Origin: Coriaria nepalensis
Taxonomy: Eukaryota > Streptophyta > Magnoliopsida > Cucurbitales > Coriariaceae
Length of the DNA: 64,000 nucleotides
Direction of reading: 5' to 3'
NCBI GenBank assembly: GCA_027186245.1
Contig: CP114488.1
Span: forward strand, 1,066,501-1,130,500
Below the pieces are notes generated by a model that made no database searches, had not been told where the DNA came from, and saw only the letters and a list, made by a program, of their open reading frames with translations. This document shows, piece after piece, positions 45,644 through 58,206 of the stretch (the stretch's first letter is position 1; each line of letters starts with the position of its first letter). Made by a program: the position numbers and the translations under genes.

Positions 45644-46560
45644 ATGACTCTAAAGGGTTTTGTTGAAGGCGGTATAGCTTCAATTGTTGCCGGATGTGCC
45701 ACTCAACCTCTTGACATGATCAAGGTTCACATGCAATTGCAAGGCGAAAAACATTCTCCAAATCAAACAACTCGAACTGTAAATCGCATGGCTTCGGTAT
45801 CTAGACCCGGACCAATAATCGTGGGAGTACACATAATCCAGAAAGAAGGCATCTCCACCCTCTTTTCTGGCATCTAAGCTACTATTCTCAGACAAACCCT
45901 ATACTCCACAACCCGCATGGGACTCTACGACGTCCTTTGAAAAAATGGACCGATCCCAAGGCCGGAAACATGGCCCTAACATTGAAAATCACGGCCGGTC
46001 TTGTAGCCAGTGCGGTGGAGGCTATAGTCGGCAACCCTGCTGACCTAGCCATGATCCAAATGCAAGGCAATGGGCGGCTTCCACCAGACAAGCGCCGTAA
46101 CTACAAGAGTGTAATAGATGCCATAACCCGTATGGCTCGTCAAGAAGGAGTAACTAGCTTATGGCATGGCTCGTCACTTACTATCACACGCGCTATGCTA
46201 GTCACAACATCGCAACTTGCATCCTATGACCAATTCAAGGAGATGATATTAAAGAAGGGTTTAATGCGTGATGGGCTCATAACACATGCAACGGCTAGCT
46301 TTGCGGCCGGGTTTGTAGCTGCCGTGGCGTCAAACCCAATAGATGTAATCAAGACTCGAGTGATGAACATGAAGGTTGAGCCGGGGGCTAAGCCGGCATA
46401 TTCCGGTCCACTAGATTGTTTAATAAAGATGATGCGAGTTGAGGGCCCTTTTACCTTGTATAAGGGGTTTATACCGACCATTTTGAGGCAAGGACCGTTT
46501 ATGATTGTGTTGTTTGTGACATTAAAGCAGGTGAGGAAGCTGCTCGAAGATTTTTTATGA
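45644..46560 (+). pseudogene. DIC: mitochondrial dicarboxylate carrier (DIC), inactivated
   Basis: An intronless mitochondrial carrier family copy, about 305 codons; intact DIC proteins exchange malate, oxaloacetate and phosphate across the inner membrane. The three carrier signatures are present: QPLDMIKVHMQLQ, NPADLAMIQMQ and NPIDVIKTRVMN. Typical plant DIC stretches occur too (RRNYKSVIDAITRMARQEGV; QLASYDQFKEMILKKG). Two defects: TAA at 45875-45877 within SG-x-SATILRQ, where the family has Ser or Val, and loss of one base at about 45938, which moves LYDVL out of frame with KKWTDPK. The second signature also has IQ where the family usually has VR. The rest of the frame is clean, so the inactivation looks recent. 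Confidence 0.88.
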
Positions 46561-47473
46561 TAAAAAAGAACAAGATAAGGTACTTGTCGCTTTTATATGT
46601 TTTGGTATGTTGTATTCCAATAGAATGGGGTGGGATTAAATTAAGCTCATAGATGAAATTTTTTATTTTACTTTTCTATGATCAAATATTCGATTTTGCA
46701 TTTCAATTATAATAAGAAATTAGATTGCTTGCATTTTACCAAATTTAATGTGACTTCAATCTCATCGGTTAACCAATGCCGACCTCACAGCTGGAGTTAG
46801 TCGACCGGGAACCTCGACCTGGTTGGGGCCGCGTTGGATAAGTCATCGGATCGGGACAATAAATCCAACTTGATGATTGCTTGACCCTAATTTTAATCAC
46901 CACCTTCATGTTACCATCACTCAACATCATAATTTATGACGTATTTTATATCTAAATAATGTAACATGATGCATTAAAAATTCAGAATCACAATTTTACA
47001 ATATAATTTTTTTGGCAAAACAAAAATTACAAATATAATCTCGACCCAATACCTAAAGTTGAAATTCAATAAAAAAAAAAAAAAAGGTACTGTTTTGTTT
47101 ACGGCGAATGGGAGGCCAATGCTTGGAGGTGGTGCTATCTGACTCTCATGACTCATCCATCCATCGGTTGGTTTATCTACATCCCATTCACAAATTTAAC
47201 GGCCAATCGGGCCCCACTATTCCAGTCCCCAAACGCATCTCTACCAACAAAACCACGATACTCGCCTTTCTGTCACCTCTTTCAACTAAAAAGACATAAA
47301 AGTCCCGTCCAACTACATCTTCAATTACCATTATACCCCTCTCTTCCACCAGCCAGGAGCTCTCGTACTCGTCTCTTTCTCCTTTCTCCTTTCTCCATCT
47401 ATACTCGCGCTCTGACCTTCAAACCTTTTCAAAACGCTTTCTCAGAGCTTTTCTCGGACTCGAAACAGCATCA
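46561..47473. other. intergenic, promoter of the 14-3-3 gene
   Basis: No gene is supported. An AT-rich part is followed by a pyrimidine-rich leader from about 47330. A short GC-rich stretch (46770-46850) stands out but carries no recognised feature. Confidence 0.5.
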
Positions 47474-50239
47474 ATGGCTGCTACCTCAGTGCCGGAGAAT
47501 CTAACTCGCGAGCAGTATGTGTACCTCGCGAAGCTCGCCGAGCAAGCCGAGCGGTACGAGGAGATGGTCAAGTTCATGGAGAAGCTGGTGATAGGATCGA
47601 GCTCGATCTCAGAGCCTACCGTCGAGGAACGGAATCTCCTCTCCGTCGCTTACAAGAACGTAATTGGATCTCTCCGAGCTGCCTGGCGTATATTCTCCTC
47701 GATCGAGCAGAAGGAGGAAGGCCGGAAGAACGAGGAACACGTTGTGCTTGTCAAACAGTATAGATCTAAGGTGGAGTCTGAACTCTCTGATGTGTGTGGG
47801 GATATCCTGAAGCTCCTGGACTCGCATCTGATTCCGTCAGCTTCAAGCGGCGAGTCCAAGGTTTTCTACTTGAAGATGAAGGGAGATTACCATAGATATT
47901 TGGCTGAATTTCAGATTGGAGATGAGAGGAAAGCCGCTGCTGAGGATACTATGTCTTCTTACAAGGCTGCTCAGGTAGTAGATTAGTATTCTCGCTGTCA
48001 TAAACTTCGCAGTCCATATTATGAATGAATTTTTAGGTACTTGTTAGCTCTCAATTTTTTGGGTTGATGCTAGGGGAAATTTAATTTCTAATTAATTGCA
48101 AGGAGGAATTCCTCAAAAAGAAAGAAAAAAGTAATAAGCATGTATTAATTTGTGGAGATTCTGAATTATACAAAATTGGAAGATAGATATTATGGATTTT
48201 ACTGATTGTGTGGAAATTTGGGTAGCTGTGATCATGAGTTAATGGTGTGAGCTGTTGTTTAAAGTTTTGATTGTTATTATTTATATATGTTTGTGAATGG
48301 TAGTGAGTGATGATGTACACATGAACTTTGCAACTGGTTCAACTGATGGTGTAACTTCTAAAGTTTTCACTTTTCACACTTGACTACTAACACCCTTCTA
48401 CTTTTGAATTGTTGCATTTCACTCACGAATACTCAATTAAATCCCTGACAGAATTCAACTAATTTTTTGCTCTAAGTGCAAAAGAGTATAGGTTTCTGAA
48501 GGTTATTTGCTAGAAATATAAAAGTTGAAGGTTCTTTGCTACAGAGACATGGGCCATTTCTGTGGGAATCTGACAGAATCTGTAACAACGTGATGACTTT
48601 TAATAATCCAAAAGCAGAGTGTCAATAGTCTATGTTGAAATTTTAGGATTAGTTTCAATGAAAAAGAGTGTAAGCCTCGGGATAGATTTTATTTGAGTAA
48701 TATACTCTCTATTTTGTTAGTGTCTACAACTTGTAATTGAATCTTTGTGTTCAATATAAGTGAATATATATCCAATATAAGTGATCTGTTTCTGTTAGAA
48801 GTATCTATGAGTAGAGTTTGAAAATTTGGTGAAAGTTCTTTTTATCACAAGTTCAATTTTCTTAATGTACCATAGGATTTGTTTGCATTGGTACATCTGT
48901 TTTCCTCATACATCCTTATTTTTTGCTATGAAGGATATTGCACTTGCTGAACTTGCTCCAACACATCCCATAAGACTGGGATTGGCACTTAACTTCTCAG
49001 TGTTTTACTATGAAATTATTAATTCGTCAGAGAAAGCTTGTAACATGGCAAAACAGGTTTGCTCCATTTTTTCTCTGTTGGTTTCTGCATTGAAGTATGT
49101 GCTACCTTTCTTTTCTATTCATATTTCTAATTTTTTTTTACTCAGTTCTCTTTTTGGTAAGAGTATGACTAATTGGCGAGCTAAAGATCCTTTATTGGTA
49201 CTCATATTAAGATCCATTGGAATCTACATGGAATAAGCCTTTCTGAGCAGCAGCAAGAAGGGATACAGCTAAGGAAAACTAGGGATTAAAATATACAGTA
49301 TGAGGTGGAGTCTGGCGACTTAAAGCCCCGTTTAAGGGTGCTTGTTTTCAGTTGAAAGCTTATTTGTATGTATGGAAGAATCAATTTTTTTGGCGTTTGA
49401 AAACAAATGGTAACTGAAAGAATGAAAAACAACAACAGAATTCGCTCTGTTGTCTTGCTACTGCTGTTGTTTTTTGACTTTCTATTAGTCTTTTTACTGT
49501 CTTTTGATGATATGCATCAGCATCACTCAATCTGCCTTTTAGTTTTCTGTACAACTTTTAAATCTTATAGCCTTATGTTTTGTCAGAAACTATTTCAGCT
49601 TCTTGTGATTAGCAATTATAATAGATGCTTGAGCTTTCACTAGTCTAAGACTGTGTATGGCATCCTAGTGCTGCCTGTTGTGTACTTAAGCTGATCTTCG
49701 TACTGTGATGATACTTACCACTCTTTTTAACGGCGATATACAGGCCTTTGAGGAAGCCATTGCTGAGCTTGATACACTGGGTGAAGAGTCCTACAAGGAC
49801 AGCACTCTCATCATGCAACTGCTTAGGGATAACCTCACTCTTTGGACATCAGATGCCCAGGTTAGAGACTCAAAGGAGTAACTTTCTAGTATCAGTATCT
49901 CTTGACCCGAACACAGATCTATATGGGCGAAAAAAGAAAAAAAAGAAAAGTTATTTTCCCCTCCCGAAACTCAAAAAATTTCACTAGAAGGTAATAGAGT
50001 CCCGAATTGGTAAGAGTGCTGTTCTCTATGTCCTACATATATATATATATGTATACAAACAAGATGTTATTAATTTGGAAAATAGAGTAGATTTATTTTC
50101 AAAACCCATGACTGACTTTCAAGCATCCCCCTTTGCTTTTTAGACGATGATTTGGTTCGAAATAGTGTTCCGAAAATCTATCTGAATTTAACTTGCAATG
50201 GTGTTTGTGTGGTTGTAGGAGCAAATGGATGAAGCTTAA
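47474..50239 (+). CDS. 14-3-3 protein, epsilon group
   Basis: A dimeric phosphoserine-binding adaptor that regulates many enzymes and transcription factors in cytosol and nucleus. Exons 47474-47974, 48934-49056, 49744-49860 and 50219-50239 give 253 aa, all phase 0. The N-terminal dimer helices read [20 protein letters not shown]. Signature 1 is [11 protein letters not shown] (53-63) and signature 2 [20 protein letters not shown] (225-244). The phosphate-binding residues K61, R68, R141 and Y142 are all present. The short tail EQMDEA and overall match point to the epsilon group (GRF12-like). The last exon codes only six residues plus stop. A polyadenylation signal AATAAA occurs at 50462. Confidence 0.95.
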
Positions 50240-50920
50240 GCATCCAACGTCCAAGTGATTAAGTATTCAACCTTAAAGTTGACCAAATCTAGTTTATATT
50301 CTTGAGCCAAACTCTCTCTCTTTCTCTCAATCTGGTGTTAATTTTAGTGTTAAAACTTGCTCTGCAGTTGCCTTGTTGATTGGATGTAATTTGTAGCATC
50401 TGATACATGTCTTGATGTATGTATCTCTATACAGCTCGCTCTAACTTAAAACTTCACGAGCAATAAAACTCAATTGTTGCGAGATCCTGATATGGTTCAT
50501 ACTTAAACGACTAAAACAAGTTATATTTAATGTTTTTGGTTGCGAAAGAATTTGGTTAGGTACGAACAGTAATATAATATCTATATATATTAAAGTTTTA
50601 TTTTGCGTTAATTAATATAATTTTATTTATCAGAATATAAATAAAATATAAGTAGTTTTATTTTATTTTATTTAATAAAATTTTATTTATTAAATTATAA
50701 AAATTATACATGTATTTTATTTATAAATAAAATTGAAAAAAAAAAGAGTAAGGTTTATTGGATTATTTGGAAGTTAAAAATAGAGAAATAAAAATGAAAA
50801 ATAAGAATAATATACATATAATAATAATAAAGAAAAAAAAAAACACGAAAATGGCGGAAGTTTCTCTGATGAATTTTTCTCGAGCGTTCAATTTTCCTTA
50901 GTGACCAAAACCGATCTCTA

Positions 50921-52777
50921 ATGGCGAATCCTTTCAGATCAAGGTATCACTACTTTCCAACGTCTCTCTCTCTATACCAGGCTTTTGCATTTTTTTCATT
51001 ATAAATCATTTTTCTTTTCTTTTGCAGCGAAGGACTTAGCGCTAGACCAGGCGGTAACAATCAAGACGAGATTCAGTTGAGGATCGATCCATTGCATTCA
51101 GATTTAGATGAACAGATTACAGGCTTGCATTCTCAAGTCAGACGCCTTAGAAACGTACGTTTTCTGGCTTTCGCAGCTGACTTTTTATGCATTTCTGAAA
51201 AAATCTTTTTACTTGGAAGTGGAAACGGATCGAAGTTTTTGTGGCGATAGAGTTTGATTTTTATTTTTATTTTTTTTAAAAAAATTTAAGAATCGAATTT
51301 CATATAGGAACTAGATAGCAATAATTCAAAGTATAAAGGATTCACAGCTAGTTAAAGATCTTAATCTTATGATATATGCATCAGTTTACAGATTGATGTG
51401 GTACTTTCTTACGGAATTTGAAGTAATTATGGATATTTCCCTTGGGAGTGATAAGTTAAGCACAAGGAACATAAACACTGGCAAATTATGCGTTTGCAGA
51501 AAGAAGGATTCTTCTTCTTCTTGTTAATTTTTTTTTTATAATTTTTTTATTTTAAGATAGCAGTAATTCAGAGGATGAAGGAATAACAGAGTTAAAGATC
51601 TATAAGCATCTGATGATCGATGCATCTGTTTTTACACATTAATGTGATACGTTCTTATGGAATTTGAAGTAATTATGGAGATTGTACTTAGGAGTGATAA
51701 GATTAAGCATAGGTAATATAAACACTGATCAAAATATGTGTTTGCAGAAAAGAGGATTTTGCTTCCCTTTTTTGTTTTTACCTTTTTACCTGAGAGATCC
51801 AAGTTGGTAGTTTCCATCTAGAATTTTGTTCATTATCTTCATGTGTTAATGTCTGGCTTTAGTATAGCGAGTTTACTCTGTCTCTCTCAAGTTTGTATAA
51901 TTAAGCTCATCTAAGTTAACTTCATGAACAAAAGTTTATATCAGATGTCTGACTATTGTGATTATATATGATTTCGGTCCTCCCCCCCCCCCCCCCCCCC
52001 CCTTTTTTTTGGGGAATTTTCAACCTTCTTAGGATGTGCTCGGGTTGAGATCTATACTTATGTGTTTCTGCATTAAATGATAGGCTCATATCATTCCAAT
52101 TGTGAGACCAGACGCTAGTCTTTCTTGGATTCTAATGTTAAGAATCAGATACAAATTGTCATAGCTGCTATATTTAAATCATTTCAACAATCTTTTGGTT
52201 TTCCATTTTTCTTTTTTGTTAGGAATCACTTCATGGTTTAAGAACGATTCCTTCTAGTTGTTAACATCGGATTCTGCAGGTGGCTCAAGAAATAGAAGCA
52301 GAAACCAAACTGCAGAATGATCTCATCAATGATCTGGTAAATTCACGTTTCTTTCTATCTAGACCCTAAAAACTTTATAACTGCTGTGCATGTGTAGATG
52401 GAAGAAGTAAGGTAGGAAGATCGAGTATCTAATTCATCAATCATGCCCTTTTTGTTCTCTCGTTTTTTTGGTGGCAAGTGCTGGAAAAATGTCATAAGAA
52501 GTATCATCACAGGATCTTTTTATAAAAAAAAATGCACCTTAGTATTACTTTGTCCCCCTTATGCTTTTTACATATATTTTTACCATGACGAATTACTATA
52601 TCTCTGGCTAAACAGCAAATGGTAATGAGTCAAGCTGGAGCGGGGGTGAAAAACGGCATGAGAAGGTTGAATCGGACAATTTCCCTGAACAAGAAGAATC
52701 ATATCTTACAGGTGATAGTTTTTGGACTTGTGTGTTTCAGCATAGTCTATCTAGTTTCTAAATATGCCAGAAAATAA
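50921..52777 (+). CDS. Bet1-like SNARE protein
   Basis: A small Qc-type SNARE for vesicle fusion between ER and Golgi, tail-anchored. Exons 50921-50943 (23 nt), 51028-51154, 52280-52336 and 52616-52777 give 122 aa in frame. It starts MANPFRSSEGLSARPGGNNQ. EIQLRIDPLHSDLDEQITGL and VAQEIEAETKLQNDLINDL form the SNARE helix, and AGVKNGMRRLNRTISLNKKN follows. Residues 101-117 (LQVIVFGLVCFSIVYLV) are the C-terminal membrane anchor, ending SKYARK. It resembles Arabidopsis At4g14600. The intron after exon 2 holds a long C/T run (about 51981-52010). Confidence 0.93.
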
Positions 52778-54096
52778 TGACCAGTAGCTAGTTGAAGGAG
52801 TCGGATTACATTATATGTAGATAATGTGCCTTCTAAGATATAATAGATCTTTATTTTGCTACCTGAGTCACCTTTTGTAACAGTGGAAATTGAAATGAAA
52901 AAAGAAAAGGTTAAAAGGGAAAATTTGTTCAATATTGTTTCCTGTATGAATGAATGAGTATTGTGTGTATTTCCATTTGGGTTGATTGATTAAACTGACA
53001 ATCCGAAAAGTAGATTTTAGTTCTATCTTGGATTTGGCGACAAATGTGAAAAAGATCTCATAGCTTGGAGAACTAATATCTATGTAGTCAATTCTGAAAG
53101 CATCGGGAATGAGTTTAGATGATGATAATGTTACGGGCTTAACCTGAAAATGAAAATGGTGGATCCAAACTAAACAAATATAAATTCATTCAAATGAAGT
53201 CCAAGTTGTAAAGACATGAATTGAGGTGAATCTTTTTGAAGATATGTTGAAAGGTAGAGGATTCCCCTTAATGGAGAGTAAACGGATCAATTAGATCTGA
53301 GCAATCAGATTTAAGGAAGATCCATTACATTAAAGACCAAACGAAGGCTCTTCGTCTCGACTAAGCAAAGATGCAAATTATTCTATTCTCTATGGGAACT
53401 TACTACTACTACTCTCCTGCCCATCTCACACTTACTGTCTTCTCATTTTCACCGGTAAATTTCAATCATGTCAGCAAATCCTAAACAGAGTTTCACTGCC
53501 AAAAAAATGACTTCACGTATTATCCATTTTTAACTTACATATTTGTGCAACAACGAGAATTCAAATCTATATTGAGAACTTTGAATATGAACTGTCAAGT
53601 GGCTTGAAAGCTTTACTGCATCTGACCCAATTAATTTAATACATGGATGTAGTTATTTGATTGTACGTATGTTCATCAACATTTTGAAATATGTGTTGGT
53701 AGTAGGCTGAAGATACACACCCCATCATTTTTATTTTTTTGTATGGTAGAGAACCAAACGCTTCCAAAAAAACTAGAAAATGAGGTAAGCAATGACCTTA
53801 ACTTCTACTACATTAAATCATTTCAAATAAATTGAGGATTGCGATCTATGTCTTTGATTATCAGTTTATTACACTAAATCTCTGCCGCCTATCTGAGTCC
53901 TCATGACATCGATTCGTGTGCTCCAAACAGAGTAAAAGTACGTACGTGTTTTGGAATTTTCTATGTAACGGACGTTCTAATCACACCACGTGGCTTTATA
54001 AAACTACAAACAACATGATAAAACCATCTCAAACGCTAAGGTAGAACGCTGAACAGGCTGTCTTTCTCTCTTGCTAAGTTCAAGTACAGTTCAAGC
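52778..54096. other. intergenic, promoter of MATE gene
   Basis: No gene is supported. A TATA box (CTTTATAAAAC) at about 53994-54004 lies 90-100 nt before the MATE start codon. A short TAC repeat is seen near 53401-53412. Confidence 0.5.
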
Positions 54097-57000
54097 ATGG
54101 CGTCTAAGAACGGTGCAGAAGAGAAAGTAGCTCATCATCATGTAAAGTTTCCCTTATTGAGAGATTTCGCTTCTAAAGACCACGAACCGCACCGTGAAGA
54201 TGATGATGATGATCGAGATGATGAGCGGCTGAATCTTTCCAAAAGGGTATGGATTGAATCAAAGAAGCTATGGATCATAGTGGGTCCTACAATATTCAGT
54301 AGGGTTGCTTCTTACTCCATGTTAGTCATCACTCAAGCCTTTGCTGGCCACTTGGGAGACCTTGAGCTCGCTGCCATTTCCATTGCCAATAATGTCATTG
54401 TTGGCTTCGACTTTGGCCTTATGGTAATTCATTTTGATTTCCTTTCACTAAATTTCAAGAAAAAGTGGTATAATTTCTATACTTTCATGATGAAATTTCA
54501 AATTTTCGATCGGTCCGCCCCTTCGAACTGAAAGTCTTGATCAGATTATAAGAAGTTGCAGATCTTTAATTAGTATGTGTTGTTTTGATTTTCAGTTGGG
54601 AATGGCAAGCGCGTTAGAAACGCTATGTGGACAAGCGTATGGAGCGAAGAAGTATTACATGTTGGGCGTGTATATGCAACGTTCATGGATTGTTCTATTT
54701 CTATGTTGTGTTCTCCTTCTACCACTCTACCTCTTCGCCTCGCCGTTTCTGAAGCTATTAGGGCAACCATCCGAACTAGCCGAACTCTCGGGCCGCGTGT
54801 CTGTCTGGATGATCCCACTCCACTTCAGCTTTGCATTCCAGTTCCCTCTACAGAGATTCTTACAAAGTCAGCTGAAAACAGCTGCAATTGCATGGGTAAC
54901 ACTTATAGGACTTATAGTGCATGTGTTTATGAGCTGGTTGTTCGTGTATAAGCTTCAGCTTGGAGTCATTGGCACTGCCAGCATTTTGAACTTTTCTTGG
55001 TGGGTTTTGGTATTTGGTCTTCTGGGTTACACCATTTTTGGTGGGTGCCCACTTACTTGGTCTGGTTTCTCCATGGAAGCATTTACTGGTCTCTGGGAAT
55101 TCACCAAATTATCCACTGCTTCTGGAGTCATGCTATGGTACGTACTATTAGTCGTATCGATTAATTATCAAATAAGTTAAAGCTAGAGAAATTCTTTAAG
55201 TAAACTCGGTTTATAATAGATCAATCAATCATAACCGCAAACATCAATCTTACATACTTCTACATAAGGTTGAAATTAGTCACCGGTCTACAGAAACCGA
55301 CTCTACAAAAAACTGAGTCATACTCAAGAATTTCTACTTTCAATCGAGCGGTGTAGAAAATTTACTCTCATAAAAAGTATGGCTAGGTTGGCTTAATGTG
55401 TAATTCTACTTACAGTTTGGAGAATTGGTACTATAGAATACTTATTCTAATGACTGGAAATTTGAAGAATGCAGAGATCGCAGTCGATGCTTTGTCTATC
55501 TGGTAAGTACTAGATTTTCTGCCGGTGTCTTTCATCTTTATTTTTTCTTCGATTTTTTCCCATTCACTATGATGAATGATATTTTCTCTGCTTATCAATA
55601 CTATTGCTTTCCACATTCTTATCTTCTTGAATGATATAATAGATGAAAATAGGGTTTATAATTATGATTAAGTTTCTTACACTATATAACCATATATCAT
55701 ATGTATACAAAAATCATGTCTATTATATATATATATACATATTTTATATGATTGGCTTGATATCAATTGTTTGTTTTGGCAGCATGACCATTAATGGATG
55801 GGAGATGATGATCCCTCTAGCATTTTTTGCTGGAACCGGGTAATATATATATATACTTTTATTTTTTTGTAGAAATTATTACAATTATATATGTCTCTCG
55901 GTGTTTAGATCCACGAAGATTACACAAGTTTATAGTTGCGACATAACAGCAATATTAATATGAACAACTAAACAAACAAACAAACAAACAAAACAACAGG
56001 AATAACATGCATTAACTTCTATTAAAAAAGAGACTGTTGTTTCGATGGTGATATTTAACAACTTGTCTTACCCGGATTCAGGGCAGTACTATATTTTACA
56101 TCACTTTCTCATTTCTATATTAAATTTGATTCTTCAATCTCATTAATCATAATTAGATTATTTAATTTAATTAAAATTTATAAATATAAAAATAATATCA
56201 AAAAAAAAAAAAAATAATTTGGAATCCGTCTTCCCCTTTGTCTTATAGCCTTAGAAACGTGAAGTAATGCGTAAGTGGTTGTCATGTTTTTTAACTTTTA
56301 ATCGTCGGCTTTTTCTGAAAAAAAAATCTAGATCGATGATGCTGGCAGCTCTAGCTACCACATACATACGACATGACATATATATAACACATATTTTTAT
56401 CCTAAATAAAGTGTTGTCGTTTAGTTCATAATCATGTTCCAGACAATACTTGAACTTGATACATGTATGTAACTACTATAAACATTCACGTAGGCCCCAT
56501 TAATCTGTGTTGTGTTTTTTTTTTTTGCTGGAGAAATTAGACCCGTATGTTTGTTGAATTCTATGAATCAGAGAAACATTTGTTTACGTCGGATAAGCAT
56601 TTTGTATGTCTATTTAGACAAGATATCTAACGCCACTAAATATTAAATCTAATATATTCTAATTAATAATTAAGAAATTCTTTAATAAATTATGTATGTC
56701 GTAGATCGATTAATCTTAATCATATAAAAATTTGATATAACATATGATGTGATGATATAAAAATAACATATAATTTAGATCGATCAATCCACCGTAAATA
56801 TAATTCAGACATCAATTTTTCTTAATAATTAGCTTAGCCTACTAATCATGACTTTTTCTTACTCTTCTTTCCATATTTAATAAGTAATTTATTCTTTCTA
56901 TCTTTTAATATCTTCATATTTAATTATTAAAATATTATAATCGTTCATATCAAGTCATGTTATCATTTTTTATCATCAAATGCCTGAATGGCTTGATTAC

Positions 57001-58206
57001 AATCGTTTGGTTTATATATTTTAAGAGAATGCTAGAATTTGTCTGAATACCGATATGACTTATGTACATAACAGAGTGAGAGTGGCAAATGAGCTCGGAG
57101 CTGGAAATGGAAAAGGAGCAAAGTTCGCGACGAAAGTAGCAGTGATGACATCAATTGTGATCGGCCTCTTCTTTTGGTTACTGATTATGTTTTTTCACAA
57201 CGAAATTGCCTTCATTTTTTCTTCAAGCAAACCTGTGTTGGAGGCAGTGAACAAGCTCTCCATCCTCTTGGCCTTCACCATTCTACTTAACAGTGTCCAG
57301 CCTGTTCTCTCCGGTACGTACGATAACAATTCACGAGAAATTCTAGACTACTCTTAAGACATCCATCACTAATAACTCGAAAAAACTATTGACGTGATTT
57401 AAATGAGGTCGATAAAAATAGATATTAAAAAGAGAAATTCTTAGATGAATTGCCATTATGGTGGATAATTCATCCTATAAAATTGATGTGATAATACGAA
57501 ATTGACATATATTATTGAGATAACTCGGTTTACCGTATATAAGGTCCACCCAAAATTCTCAAATAAGAATTGTATTAATTGATTCACATCTATGTCACAG
57601 GGGTAGCAATTGGGTCGGGTTGGCAATCTTATGTTGCATACATAAACTTGGGTTGCTATTATCTCATTGGAGTGCCGCTTGGATTCTTGATGGGTTGGGG
57701 TTTCAACCAAGGAGTTATGGTATGTACTTAATCATTTCTTTATTTGATTAATTACTTTAGTTTGCACCTTAACAAGCCAATTATAAGTAATTAATCACTA
57801 AAATGATTCTTCATTTAACTTTCCATTTTTTTGCTCTTGGAAAAGTTTAAGGGTTCATTACCATAATCAAGTTATGATCATTAAAAAGATAGTGATGAGA
57901 TTTTGTAATCTTAACATGTTATTTTGTCATACTATGGAATAGTATCGTAAATATAATATAAATAAAAATTTCTCTAAAATTCATAGGGAATTTGGGCCGG
58001 TATGATATTCGGTGGAACGGCAATTCAAACTGCGATATTGGCTATCATTACTTGTCGATGTGACTGGGAAAAAGAGGTACTTGATTAGCTTCTCTCAATC
58101 TCAAGCATACTATTCTACTATACTTTCAATATGACTCTTGGATGAACAATGTATGCAGGCATATAAAGCTAGTGTGGAAGTGAAGCGGTGGGCAGATAGA
58201 ACATAA
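54097..58206 (+). CDS. MATE efflux transporter (DETOXIFICATION family)
   Basis: A proton-coupled multidrug and toxin extrusion transporter of 502 aa and about 12 membrane helices, exporting small metabolites at the vacuole or plasma membrane; substrate unknown. Eight exons: 54097-54423, 54596-55137, 55416-55502, 55783-55839, 57075-57313, 57601-57719, 57987-58076 and 58159-58206; the total keeps frame. The N-terminus has an acidic run ([12 protein letters not shown]). MatE hallmarks are [64 protein letters not shown] and [19 protein letters not shown]. The C-terminus is [10 protein letters not shown]. It is nearest in type to DTX27-like proteins. The E-T-L-C-G-Q motif and the RVANELGA loop are intact, so it is likely functional. 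Confidence 0.94.
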
